A stretch of DNA of 64,000 nucleotides from CAWCDJ01 sp963794265 (GTDB taxonomy: Bacteria; Acidobacteriota; Terriglobia; Bryobacterales; Bryobacteraceae), in assembly GCA_963794265.1 (NCBI GenBank), contig CAWCDJ010000003.1, positions 806,001-870,000 of the forward strand, in the 5' to 3' direction. A program made the position numbers and the translations under genes. Of the stretch, positions 1 through 8,632 are shown in pieces; within the stretch, counting starts at the first letter, position 1; every line of letters starts with the position of its first letter. The notes beneath the pieces were generated by a model. The model had not been told where the DNA came from. It made no database searches and saw only the letters and a program-made list of their open reading frames with translations.

Positions 1-46
1 CCGAGCGCGCATGCGTTTCGACCGGGCGGCCGCGCGCCTGATAGCG

Positions 47-1189
47 ATGACAATCGGTTTTGACGGCCACTTTATCACTGGGCGTGTCTCCGGCAACGGC
101 GTGTCGACCCAGATGCTCCTCCAGGCGCTGGCCGCGGTGGATTCCGAAAACGATTACATCGTGTACCTGCTACAGAACAACATCCGCCTCCCGAACCCTA
201 ACTTTCACGCGAAGATCATGCCTGCCCTTCACGCGAATGCGAAGATCCGGTTTCTATTCACGTTTCCCTTCGAACTCTCCCGAAGTCCGGTTGACGTGTT
301 CCATGCGACCTTCACCGTCCCGCTCCTGCCGGACAAGATGCGGCCGAAGATTGTGCTGACCGTCCCGGAGATCCCCTGGTTCACGGATCCGGAGACTTTT
401 CCGGCGCCGAGCCTCTTCTCCGCGCAGGTACGGCTTGCGACCCGCTACTCGATCTCCAAAGCGGCTCGGATCATCACATTGACGCAATTCATGAAGCGCC
501 GGATCGTGTGCCACTTTCAGGTCCCTGACGAGAACGTAGAAGTCATACCTTGGGGAGTGGACGAAGCCTACTTCCGCCGCGTAGACCGGAACTACATCGA
601 GAAAGTGCAGCGGCGATTTTCGATCACGCGGCCATACGTCCTATGCGTGGGCGACTTACACTTGAGGAAGAACCAGACGGCCCTGATCCGGGCCTTCACA
701 CAACTGCGGGAGAGGCACAACATCCCTTATGAGCTGGTGCTGGCGGGAAAACCGCATTACAGGGCGGAGCTGATATACGCGGCCGCGGCGGCCAGTTCGG
801 CCGCGACGCGCATCAAGCTGACCGGATATGTGGATCCAGAGGAGCTGCGGGCGCTCTACCAGGGAGCTTCCATCTTCGCCTTTCCGTCGCTTCATGAAGG
901 CTTCGGACTGCCGGTTCACGAAGCCATGGCTTCCGCGGTCCCCGTGATCGCGTCGGATCGCGATGCTCTTCCGGAGGTCGCGGGAGATGCGGCGCTGTTT
1001 GTCGATCCACTCGATATCGACGGCATCGCCTCCGCAATCCTGCGCCTGATCGACGACGCCTCGCTAAGGGAACGGCTGGTCGAGAAGGGCATGGAGCAAG
1101 CGCGGCGGTTTTCGTGGCGCGAGACCGGGCGGAAGGTCATCGCGACATACCGGAAAGTGTTTCCAGAAGGGAGTGGCGCTGCGGCATGA
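47..1189 (+). CDS. GT4-family glycosyltransferase
   Basis: A retaining nucleotide-sugar glycosyltransferase of the GT-B fold, acting at the cytoplasmic membrane face on a lipid-linked sugar. The C-terminal half has the family signature: the core after 'PYVLCVGDLHLRKN' and the EX7E element 'HEGFGLPVHEA' near residue 283, where the two glutamates contact the donor sugar nucleotide. I chose the ATG at 47 because 'MTIGFDGHFI' is how GT4 proteins normally begin. An in-frame ATG at 11 would add 12 residues, and the frame stays open to the window edge. The stop overlaps the next start by 4 bases, so it belongs to the exopolysaccharide operon. The donor sugar cannot be read from sequence. Confidence 0.9.
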   Translation: MTIGFDGHFITGRVSGNGVSTQMLLQALAAVDSENDYIVYLLQNNIRLPNPNFHAKIMPALHANAKIRFLFTFPFELSRSPVDVFHATFTVPLLPDKMRPKIVLTVPEIPWFTDPETFPAPSLFSAQVRLATRYSISKAARIITLTQFMKRRIVCHFQVPDENVEVIPWGVDEAYFRRVDRNYIEKVQRRFSITRPYVLCVGDLHLRKNQTALIRAFTQLRERHNIPYELVLAGKPHYRAELIYAAAAASSAATRIKLTGYVDPEELRALYQGASIFAFPSLHEGFGLPVHEAMASAVPVIASDRDALPEVAGDAALFVDPLDIDGIASAILRLIDDASLRERLVEKGMEQARRFSWRETGRKVIATYRKVFPEGSGAAA

Positions 1190-2592
1190 AAGTGCTGCTG
1201 ATATATCCTCCTTACCCGTACGACGCAGTATCGACCTTTGAAGAGCCGATCGGAGTGTTGTACATCGCGTCTTCACTCGCCGCGGCCGGATATGAGGTCG
1301 ATGTCGCGGACCTGACCTTCAACGCGGCGACGAACGGACTCGAAGAGCGGGTTCGCCGGGCAGACGTTGTCGGCATATCGTTCCCAACGCCGCTGTTCGG
1401 CGCTGCGCGATCGGTACTTGCGTCCGTGAAGGGTATCAAACCGGCGGTCTTCGCCGTTGCAGGCGGGCCCCACGTCACAGCCAGGCCGTTGGACGCGCTC
1501 CGAGCCGGGTTCGACGCCTGCGTGATCGGAGAGGGCGAGGAGACAGCCAGAGAACTGGTTGCTGCCCTGGAGAACAACCGCGGGCCGGGCACGGTGCCGG
1601 GCGTCGCATACCTTGATCGTGGCGAATACACGGCAACCCCGGCCAGAGCCTTCATCCCGAATATCGATGCGATTCCATTCCCGGCCCGCCAGTTTATCGA
1701 CTATTCGAAATACCGGCGGATCGGCATCATTTGCATGCGGGGCTGCCCGTATCGCTGCGTCTATTGCAAGCCCATCGAGGACGTGTTGTTCGGCAGGAAG
1801 CTGAGGCGGCGGAGCGCGGAGAACGTAGCCGAAGAAGTCGCGTGCGCTGTGAAGGCGGTGGGGGTGCGGCCCATCAGCTTCAAGGACGACACCCTGACGG
1901 TCAACAAGACCGAGTGGTTCGTGCACCTCCGGGAGGAACTGTCGCGGCGGCATCTGAACCTGACGTGGCAGTGCAGTAGCCGCGTGGACACGGTGGATCT
2001 GCCGATGCTGCGGGAGATGAAAGCCGCCGGCTGCCGGCAGATCTTCTTCGGCATCGAGAGCGGCTCGCAGAAGATACTGGACTACTACCGGAAGGACATC
2101 CGGGTGGACGATACGAGGCGGGCATTCGAGCTCTGCCGGCGCGCCGGCATCAGAGCATGCGCATCGATCATGCTGGGGGCGCCGATGGAGACGCGGGAGG
2201 AACTGGAACAGACCTACCGCCTGGTAAGGGCGATCAAACCTTTCAACTGGCACGTACACATCACCACGCCGATTTGCGGTTCCTACCTCTACGACGAGGC
2301 GAAGGCGGAGGAGCGGTTGAACCACCCCGACGATTTTGCCGCATCTGCACCCACCGGCAACATATACCGCCTCGCTCTACCGATGAAGCTCGATGCCCTG
2401 ACGAAATCCGATATCGCCGAATACCGCGACCGTATCAACCGCTTCATGAAGATCAGGCTGCTGCTAAACTGCGCGCGCGACCCTGATATATGGAAGGAGC
2501 TTCTGTTCTCCAGGGGATTCCGGATCATCGCCCGGAACTTCCTGCGTCGTCATTTCAAGCTTCGACTGAGGCCGGCGTTGCCTGTCGACTGA
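1186..2592 (+). CDS. B12-binding-type radical SAM protein 1
   Basis: A 469-residue class B (cobalamin-dependent) radical SAM enzyme. Residues 1-140 form the Rossmann-like B12-binding domain ('MKVLLIYPPYPYD' start, 'GGPHVTARP', 'GEGEETARELV'). The radical SAM barrel follows, with a CX3CX2C cluster motif at Cys187, Cys191 and Cys194 that binds the 4Fe-4S cluster used to cleave S-adenosylmethionine. Later barrel landmarks include 'FFGIESGSQKIL'. The start overlaps the preceding glycosyltransferase stop as ATGA, so translation is coupled. Known reactions of the family include methylation of unactivated carbons, ring contraction and cyclisation. The substrate here is unknown, but the surroundings point to a sugar or lipid carrier. 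Confidence is high for family and low for reaction. Confidence 0.88.
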   Translation: MKVLLIYPPYPYDAVSTFEEPIGVLYIASSLAAAGYEVDVADLTFNAATNGLEERVRRADVVGISFPTPLFGAARSVLASVKGIKPAVFAVAGGPHVTARPLDALRAGFDACVIGEGEETARELVAALENNRGPGTVPGVAYLDRGEYTATPARAFIPNIDAIPFPARQFIDYSKYRRIGIICMRGCPYRCVYCKPIEDVLFGRKLRRRSAENVAEEVACAVKAVGVRPISFKDDTLTVNKTEWFVHLREELSRRHLNLTWQCSSRVDTVDLPMLREMKAAGCRQIFFGIESGSQKILDYYRKDIRVDDTRRAFELCRRAGIRACASIMLGAPMETREELEQTYRLVRAIKPFNWHVHITTPICGSYLYDEAKAEERLNHPDDFAASAPTGNIYRLALPMKLDALTKSDIAEYRDRINRFMKIRLLLNCARDPDIWKELLFSRGFRIIARNFLRRHFKLRLRPALPVD

Positions 2593-2604
2593 TCCGGTAC
2601 TCTT

Positions 2605-4017
2605 ATGGCGTCAAGACTGAAGCTGGTCCTGGCGGACCCTCCGAATATTCAGAGCAACTGGCTGATCGCCAATCACCCCAACCTCGGGGTTCTGTACCTG
2701 GCCGGCTATCTGCGGGAGAACGTACCCGATGTGGAGGTGCACTACCTGGATGTGCATCTCGACCTCGAAACGCACCTGGAGCGGCTCGAACGCATTCGCC
2801 CCGAGCTGTATGGCCTGTCTTTCAGCGCGATGCGGGAGAAGGACGCCTTCCGCACGGTTAAAGCTGTCAAGGGCAGGCTCCCGTCGCTGCCCATCGTCTG
2901 CGGCGGCCCTTATCCGACGGTCAGGGCGGAGTATGTGCTGGCTACGCTACCTGTCGACGTTTGCGTCAGGGGCGAAGGTGAGGCAACACTGGCGGAACTG
3001 GCAATGGCCTACAGGGACGGAAAGCCTTTCGACAGCGTTCCCGGAATCGTATTCAAGCGTGGTGGCGAGGTCAAAGAGACGCCGAGACGCGAGTTGATCG
3101 CCAATCTTGATTCGATTCCTTTCCCTGCGTGGGACCTCATCGACTTCAAAAAGTACACGGGAAGTTATCAGTTCCGGTCCAGGCCGAATACGTCGATCGT
3201 CACCTCGCGCGGTTGCCCGTTCAACTGCGTGTTCTGCGCGAACCCAGTCTGGAAACTCTCCAAGCCATGGCTGCGGATGAGGAGCCCCGCCAACGTGTGC
3301 GACGAAATCGCCTTCCTGTATCGTCTTGGGATTCGGGAAGTGTCGATACGCTCCGACGAATTCAATCCCGTGCTGTCTTGGGCTCTCGAGTTCTGTCGGG
3401 AGGTGCAGAGGCGGGATTTCCGGGGCCTTTATCTGCAGGGTAACGTCCGCGCGGACAATTTCACGGACGAGTTGGCGCGTGAGATGAAGCGCGCCAACTT
3501 CTGGCTGGTGCAGCTTGGCATCGAAAGCGGAAATCAGCGAACGCTCGACGGGATTCGCAAAAGTCTGACGCTCGAGGAAATCCGGGAAGCTTGCCGCATT
3601 CTCAAGCGGTCTGGGATCCGGGTGTATGGCTACGTGATGCTGTACCACGCCTGGGAGGAGGATGGCAGGTTCTGCTGCGAGTCGCCCGAGGACGTGGAAC
3701 GTACGCTCGCCTTTCTGCGGGGACTGCGGAGGCAGGGGCTGCTCGACTACATGTCGTGTTCGACAGCCACGCCGATTATCGGTTCGGAGCTTTATGAAAT
3801 CGCCCGGCGCCACAATCGGCTGAAACTGGGCCAAAGCATAGACGACCTCTCCGCGTTCTCCATGGATCTCCCCGGGATCAGTGACAGGGAGATGAGACGA
3901 TCCCGGAGGAAAGCGCTGTTGCTGCAGATGTCCATGAACCTGCGGTCCGGTCACAACAACCTCGCCGATTGGCCGAAGAATTTTCACAAGATCAAAACTC
4001 TGATTACGTCGATGTGA
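2605..4017 (+). CDS. B12-binding-type radical SAM protein 2
   Basis: A 470-residue enzyme of the same architecture as its upstream neighbour: N-terminal B12-binding domain (roughly residues 1-145, with 'GGPYPTVRAEYVL' and 'RGEGEATLAEL'), then a radical SAM barrel with Cys204, Cys208 and Cys211 in 'GCPFNCVFC'. The 'WLVQLGIESGNQRTLDGI' segment is the usual strand after the cluster. It lies 12 bases after the first radical SAM gene in the same direction and sits in the EPS operon. It is clearly a diverged paralogue rather than a recent copy, so a different substrate position or reaction is plausible. The reaction is not determinable from sequence. Confidence 0.88.
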   Translation: MASRLKLVLADPPNIQSNWLIANHPNLGVLYLAGYLRENVPDVEVHYLDVHLDLETHLERLERIRPELYGLSFSAMREKDAFRTVKAVKGRLPSLPIVCGGPYPTVRAEYVLATLPVDVCVRGEGEATLAELAMAYRDGKPFDSVPGIVFKRGGEVKETPRRELIANLDSIPFPAWDLIDFKKYTGSYQFRSRPNTSIVTSRGCPFNCVFCANPVWKLSKPWLRMRSPANVCDEIAFLYRLGIREVSIRSDEFNPVLSWALEFCREVQRRDFRGLYLQGNVRADNFTDELAREMKRANFWLVQLGIESGNQRTLDGIRKSLTLEEIREACRILKRSGIRVYGYVMLYHAWEEDGRFCCESPEDVERTLAFLRGLRRQGLLDYMSCSTATPIIGSELYEIARRHNRLKLGQSIDDLSAFSMDLPGISDREMRRSRRKALLLQMSMNLRSGHNNLADWPKNFHKIKTLITSM

Positions 4018-4029
4018 AGGAAGTGCGAC

Positions 4030-6162
4030 ATGGCAGCCAAGGTCCTGTTGGTGCATCCGACTTACGGTGAAGAGACCGAAAACAGGATATTCCGCCCGGG
4101 TATCGAGTTCCCTCTCAGCCTGGCGTGCCTTTCGTCATTCATCGAGCAGTCTGGGATCAGCTGCGACCTCCTCGACATGAGATTGAAGGGGCACAACGGG
4201 TCTGTCCTGGCCCGGTATCTTCATGAACACCGTCCGGTGGCGGTGGGCCTGACCGCGAGCACCGCCAACATCACGAATGCGGATCGCCTGGCGCGCGCGA
4301 TCAAGGCAATCAGCCCTGAGACGACGACCGTCATCGGCGGATGGCATGCCTCGGCTTTGCCTGAGCAGACGCTGAAGCAGCACCGGGCCTTTGATTGCCT
4401 CGTTCACGGAGAAGGCGAGCGGGCGTTCACGGATCTGGTGACGGCACTGGCGGAACGAGCGTCGCCGAGGAACTGCCAGGGGATCGCGTATAGAGATGAC
4501 GGCCACGTGGTCGTCAATCCCCGTCCTCCGCTGATTGACAAGCTCGATGAATTGCCTCCTCCCGCACGTGACAAATTGCCGATCACGGCGTACCGGCCCA
4601 GTCCAGGCACGCGAAACTACAGGAGACTGCCTTCCACCGGGATCCTGGTAGGACGCGGCTGTCCCTACCAGTGCCTGTTCTGTTACAAGGGCGTCTGGGG
4701 CCGCTCTGTTCGCGTCAGGTCGCCCGAGGGCGTGTTCGCGGAGATCCAGTCCTGCGTGGAGCGGTACGGCATCCGCGACTTTCGCTTCTACGACGACACG
4801 GTAACGTCGCGGTGCTGGGATCTCGAGAAGCTCTGCGCGCTGATTACGGAACGAGGCGTCGACATTAGCTGGAATTGTTGGAGCCGCGTCAACGACGTCG
4901 ATCTGGCCAAGCTTCGAATGATGAAAGAGGCCGGCTGCTACCACATCAAGTTCGGCATCGAATTCGGAACCGAAAAGGCCCTGAAGCTCACCCGGAAGGG
5001 AGCGACGCTCGATCAGGCCAGGCAGGCGATCGATCTGTGCAAAAGGGTCGGGATCGAGTGCAAGGGCAGCTTCATTTTCGGCGTCCCATTTGAAAAGAAG
5101 GAAGACTGCGCCAGGACCATCGAGTTTGCGAAAGCCCTATCTCCCGACTTCGCCACCTTCTATCCTTTCGACCCGATACCGGGCAGCCCCTACTACGTCA
5201 AACTCGCGGCGCGGGAAATCGATGAGGTGCGCGACATGCTGTCGACCGCCGAAAGACAGTCCCTGGCCGATCAGGCTTACAAATCGTTTTACCTCCGGCC
5301 AACATTCTTCGCGCAGCGGTTGAAGGCGCTGGTACTGCACCCTTATCGCGAGTTGTCGATGCTAGCCAGCGGCCTCGGCATGGTATTGTCTTACCTGTAT
5401 TCCAGGCTTGCGTCGAAGGTGGCCGCTCAAAGACGGCCCACCGCAGCCGGCACTGAATCGGCCAGCCCCATACTGGCTTCCGCCGGCGATGCGATCCAGC
5501 GCACGGCCGCGTGGTCCACAGCGTTGCTCGCGATGATCGCGACGGCTCCGATCATGCTCCTGATTGCTCTTGCGATTAAACTAGACAGTCCGGGGCCGGC
5601 ACTGTTTCGACAGGTGCGCGTCGGCGCGAATCGCCGGAAGAACAATTTGCCCTGGCCCGACAATGGGAACCGGCCGGAGCGGCGGACCAACGATCTCGGA
5701 GGGCGGCCATTCCTGTTTTATAAGTTCCGGACCATGTACGCCGACGCGCGCCAGAGGTTTCCCGAATTGTACGAGTATTTGTATACGGACTCGCAGATCG
5801 CCGGTATGTACTTCAAGCGCCCGGACGATCCGAGGCTCACCCCGTTCGGAAAGCGCCTCCGAAGGACTACTCTGGACGAACTGCCGAACTTCTTCAACGT
5901 CTTGAAGGGCGACATGAACCTTGTCGGACCGCGACCGGACATCCCGGAAATGGTGCGCTACTACCAGGATTGGCAGCGGACGAAGCTTGCCGTCAAACCC
6001 GGTATCACCGGGCTATCACAGATCGGCGGGAGAGGCCTGCTCAGCTTCCAGGAGACGCTGCGGCTGGATGTGAAGTACGTCAAGAGTCGAAGCTTGTGGC
6101 TCGATCTCAAAATTCTGCTGAAGACATTGGGCAGAACCGGCCTGCGGATCGGGGCATTCTAG
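4030..6162 (+). CDS. Radical SAM / polyprenyl-phosphate sugar-phosphate transferase fusion
   Basis: A 710-residue two-enzyme fusion. Residues 1 to about 430 form a B12-binding domain plus a radical SAM barrel with Cys211, Cys215 and Cys218 in 'GCPYQCLFC'. Residues from about 490 form a complete bacterial sugar transferase of the WcaJ/ExoY/PglC type: a hydrophobic membrane segment ('ALLAMIATAPIMLLIALAI'), 'DSPGPALFRQVRVG', 'FYKFRTM', 'RLRRTTLDELPNFFNVLKGD', 'NLVGPRP' and 'VKPGITGLSQ'. That domain starts EPS synthesis by moving a sugar phosphate onto undecaprenyl phosphate in the inner membrane. It is the only priming transferase in the window. An internal stretch (about residues 535-560, 'NRRKNNLPWPDNGNRPERR') is an insertion relative to typical members. 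There is no stop or frameshift between the halves. Confidence 0.9.
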   Translation: MAAKVLLVHPTYGEETENRIFRPGIEFPLSLACLSSFIEQSGISCDLLDMRLKGHNGSVLARYLHEHRPVAVGLTASTANITNADRLARAIKAISPETTTVIGGWHASALPEQTLKQHRAFDCLVHGEGERAFTDLVTALAERASPRNCQGIAYRDDGHVVVNPRPPLIDKLDELPPPARDKLPITAYRPSPGTRNYRRLPSTGILVGRGCPYQCLFCYKGVWGRSVRVRSPEGVFAEIQSCVERYGIRDFRFYDDTVTSRCWDLEKLCALITERGVDISWNCWSRVNDVDLAKLRMMKEAGCYHIKFGIEFGTEKALKLTRKGATLDQARQAIDLCKRVGIECKGSFIFGVPFEKKEDCARTIEFAKALSPDFATFYPFDPIPGSPYYVKLAAREIDEVRDMLSTAERQSLADQAYKSFYLRPTFFAQRLKALVLHPYRELSMLASGLGMVLSYLYSRLASKVAAQRRPTAAGTESASPILASAGDAIQRTAAWSTALLAMIATAPIMLLIALAIKLDSPGPALFRQVRVGANRRKNNLPWPDNGNRPERRTNDLGGRPFLFYKFRTMYADARQRFPELYEYLYTDSQIAGMYFKRPDDPRLTPFGKRLRRTTLDELPNFFNVLKGDMNLVGPRPDIPEMVRYYQDWQRTKLAVKPGITGLSQIGGRGLLSFQETLRLDVKYVKSRSLWLDLKILLKTLGRTGLRIGAF

Positions 6163-6186
6163 GGACTGACGCCCGGCGGAGGAACC

Positions 6187-6936
6187 ATGATGAACCCAGT
6201 AAGAACAGCGCTTCTGGCGGCCCTCCTCGCCGGGACGCTGCTCATCGGCGCGAATTCGCCCATCGCCGGCTCAGGCGATACGAAAGCCCTTCAGGGCGAG
6301 CAAAGCGTGGAGAGCCAGTACGTCCTCGCAGCCGGGGACGTCCTGGAGATCAAGTTCTTCTTCACGCCCGAACTGAACCAGACCGTGCCGATCAGGCCGG
6401 ACGGGAAGATATCGCTTCAGTTGATAGAGGACTTGCAGGCGGCCGGGGCGACTCCGGCCGAACTGAAGAAAACTCTGCTTGAGCAATATACCGTGTACCT
6501 GAAGAAACCGGACGTTGCCGTTATCGTAAAGGAGTTTGGCGCCGAAAACGTGTATGTCGGGGGTGAAGTGGCGAATCCGCACCTGGTTCCCTTGCGGGGC
6601 AGGCTCACCGCCCTGCAGGCAATCTTTAGCAGCGGCGGATTCCGGGAATCGGCGCACACATCGAGCGTCCTCATCATCAGCAAGGGCGAAGACGGTTTGC
6701 CGACCTCGCGCAAAGTGAACCTGAAGATTGCAATGTCCGGGCGGGAGCTGAGGGAAGACGCAGTGCTGAGGGCGTACGACATTGTCTTTGTGCCAAAGAG
6801 CAGGATCGGCAAGGTCAACAAGTTCGTCGACCAGTACATTAACAACATCGTTCCGCACTCGCTGATCTTCGGGGGCTTCTCCTATGTTCGTTACAGCGGA
6901 CAGCAAACGTACGCTGTCCCGGTGACACCCCCCTGA
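6187..6936 (+). CDS. Wza-like polysaccharide export protein
   Basis: A periplasmic/outer-membrane polysaccharide export protein of 249 residues. A signal peptide covers about residues 1-27. It is followed by the Poly_export domain beginning 'YVLAAGDVLEIKFFF' and containing 'VPIRPDGKISLQL', then one SLBB domain ('VYVGGEVANPHLVPLRGRLTALQAI'). It is shorter than E. coli Wza and lacks an obvious lipobox cysteine, so it is probably a small-type exporter needing an extra outer-membrane partner. A good ribosome binding site (GGAGGA) sits just upstream. It lies between the priming transferase and the chain-length protein, the usual place in EPS operons. Confidence 0.88.
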   Translation: MMNPVRTALLAALLAGTLLIGANSPIAGSGDTKALQGEQSVESQYVLAAGDVLEIKFFFTPELNQTVPIRPDGKISLQLIEDLQAAGATPAELKKTLLEQYTVYLKKPDVAVIVKEFGAENVYVGGEVANPHLVPLRGRLTALQAIFSSGGFRESAHTSSVLIISKGEDGLPTSRKVNLKIAMSGRELREDAVLRAYDIVFVPKSRIGKVNKFVDQYINNIVPHSLIFGGFSYVRYSGQQTYAVPVTPP

Positions 6937-6957
6937 TCACAGCACCTTCAACCTATC

Positions 6958-8460
6958 GTGACATCCCCCGAGGCTATGGACATCCGGGATTTCATTCAAC
7001 TGCTCGCACGGAGCAAGACTTTTATCGTGGTGCTGATCGTCTCCGCGATGGTCACGGCGATGGGTCTGACCTATGTAATCTCCGAGAAGTACCAGTCATC
7101 CGCGGTCGTACTGGTTCAGCCGCAGGAATCGCTCGACCTGGTGCCGAAGAGGGCGGAAATCCTGAAGTTTCCGGTCGGGTTCAATACGCCTGTCGAAACC
7201 GGCTCGACGACCTATTCCGAGATTGTGAAGAGCAGGGCGATTGCGGAGAAGATCGTAGCTGCGCTGAGGCTGGATGCTAAGGGGAACGAAGGTGGCGCGG
7301 GCATATGGCGGCGCGCCCTAACCGGCATAAAGAAAGATCTGATGAAAGCCTGGACAGTTATGAAGTTCGGCAGGATCCCACATGACACGCCGTTCAACGA
7401 AGCCGTCGAAGAAACAATCAAGAATCTTTCAGTCAAACCTACAAAAGACACCTACCTGTTCGAGATCGTCGCGCAAGCCCGTTCTCCTCAAAGAGCGGCC
7501 GACATTGCGAATTCCGCTACCGCCGCATTCACCGACTATGTCCGGCAGGTCACGGCCGCGGACAACGCCGCCACGGGCAAAGAGAGCCTGGATAAACTCA
7601 CCGAGTCGTCGCGAACCCTCGAATTGTCGCGAAGAGCTCTGGCGGACTACAAGCGGGCGCATGGCATCACGCTGCTGAGCAAGGAGGCGGAACTCGAACT
7701 GGAAGCTCTGTCGGGACGGGAGAAGTCGCTTGAGACCACCACGACGAAGATCGCGGGACTGTCCGCGCGACGGGAGGAACTGCGGAAGAAGATCGCCGAG
7801 ACGAGCGCGGTCGCCCGGTTCTCCAGCACCGTCATCGACAACCCGCTCCTGCGCGATCTGCGGACGAAACTGACGAACAACGAAATGCGGCTGGCGCGTC
7901 TGAGTGAGGTGTATACGGACAAGCACAAGGAAGTGGCGGAGATCCAGGCGGAGAACGCGCGTATGGAAGAGGAACTGGCGAAGGCGCCGCGGACTATCGA
8001 CAGCGAGCAGGTGATGCAGGTCAATCCTCTATATCAGAGCCTGATGACGGATCTGACCGCGGTCGAGAACGACCTGGTGTCCTTAGGCGCCGAGCGAGAC
8101 AAGTTGGCCGCGGAGATCGACGCGAAAAAGGCGATGCTTGCCAGGATCCCGTCCGAAGAGGCGACGGTTGCACGCCTGCAACTGGCGGTCGACCTCAACG
8201 AGGAGACTCAGAAGTTGATTGCCAAGGAGAACGATGAAGTAAACGCCGGCGCCGTAAAGGCCGGACCGACGCTGCAAGTCGTGCACGCGGCCGTTCCGTC
8301 CGTGTATCCCGTCAGCCCCATCAAGATCTATAACATCCTGCTGGCCGCGGTTCTGGCCACCCTCACCGCGATCGCGTTCGTACTGGCCAGGGCGAGCTTG
8401 AGCCGCTCAGAGGATGCGGAACAGGATGCTAAGGCCCGGGCGGCCAACACACCATCATGA
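6958..8460 (+). CDS. Wzz/GNVR-type chain-length determinant, no kinase domain
   Basis: A polysaccharide co-polymerase of 500 residues. The N-terminal Wzz domain starts 'MDIRDFIQLLARSKTF' and has a membrane helix at about residues 24-43. A long periplasmic coiled-coil region fills residues 200-420. The GNVR-like element leads into a second membrane helix near 455-475 ('IYNILLAAVLATLTAIAFVLA'). The polypeptide stops about 25 residues after that helix and has no Walker motifs or tyrosine-rich tail, so it is not a BY-kinase. The start is uncertain: GTG at 6958 or ATG at 6976, and neither has a convincing Shine-Dalgarno. Its stop overlaps the next small gene by 4 bases. Confidence 0.88.
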   Translation: MTSPEAMDIRDFIQLLARSKTFIVVLIVSAMVTAMGLTYVISEKYQSSAVVLVQPQESLDLVPKRAEILKFPVGFNTPVETGSTTYSEIVKSRAIAEKIVAALRLDAKGNEGGAGIWRRALTGIKKDLMKAWTVMKFGRIPHDTPFNEAVEETIKNLSVKPTKDTYLFEIVAQARSPQRAADIANSATAAFTDYVRQVTAADNAATGKESLDKLTESSRTLELSRRALADYKRAHGITLLSKEAELELEALSGREKSLETTTTKIAGLSARREELRKKIAETSAVARFSSTVIDNPLLRDLRTKLTNNEMRLARLSEVYTDKHKEVAEIQAENARMEEELAKAPRTIDSEQVMQVNPLYQSLMTDLTAVENDLVSLGAERDKLAAEIDAKKAMLARIPSEEATVARLQLAVDLNEETQKLIAKENDEVNAGAVKAGPTLQVVHAAVPSVYPVSPIKIYNILLAAVLATLTAIAFVLARASLSRSEDAEQDAKARAANTPS

Positions 8461-8624
8461 AGCCATACCCAGGCCGAGGGAGACAGGTAACAGCGGACGC
8501 TGACGTGGGTCCGGCTGCACGGCCGCCGTCCTTGGGCCGCGGCATTGCGATTCTCGCCGGGATAGTCGTAGGGCTGATCGCCACGTTGATCATGAAGTAC
8601 CTTGGCGGGCGGCTGGCTTTCTGA
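8457..8624 (+). CDS. Small single-span membrane protein (55 aa)
   Basis: A short gene between the chain-length protein and the Wzy-like protein. Its ATG overlaps the upstream TGA (ATGA), indicating coupled translation, and it ends 8 bases before the next ATG. The product has a basic, proline-containing N-terminal half and one hydrophobic segment near residues 30-48 ('IAILAGIVVGLIATLIMKYL'), ending in 'GGRLAF'. No family is recognised. Position and topology suggest a small inner-membrane partner of the polymerase or co-polymerase, which is inference. It could be spurious, but the tight coupling and clean hydrophobic segment argue for a real gene. Confidence 0.6.
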   Translation: MKPYPGRGRQVTADADVGPAARPPSLGRGIAILAGIVVGLIATLIMKYLGGRLAF

Positions 8625-8632
8625 TCTTGCAT

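Noticed and set aside
11..46. Upstream start for the first glycosyltransferase
   Set aside because: The 12 extra residues are Arg/Ala-rich, and the family normally begins at the ATG at 47.
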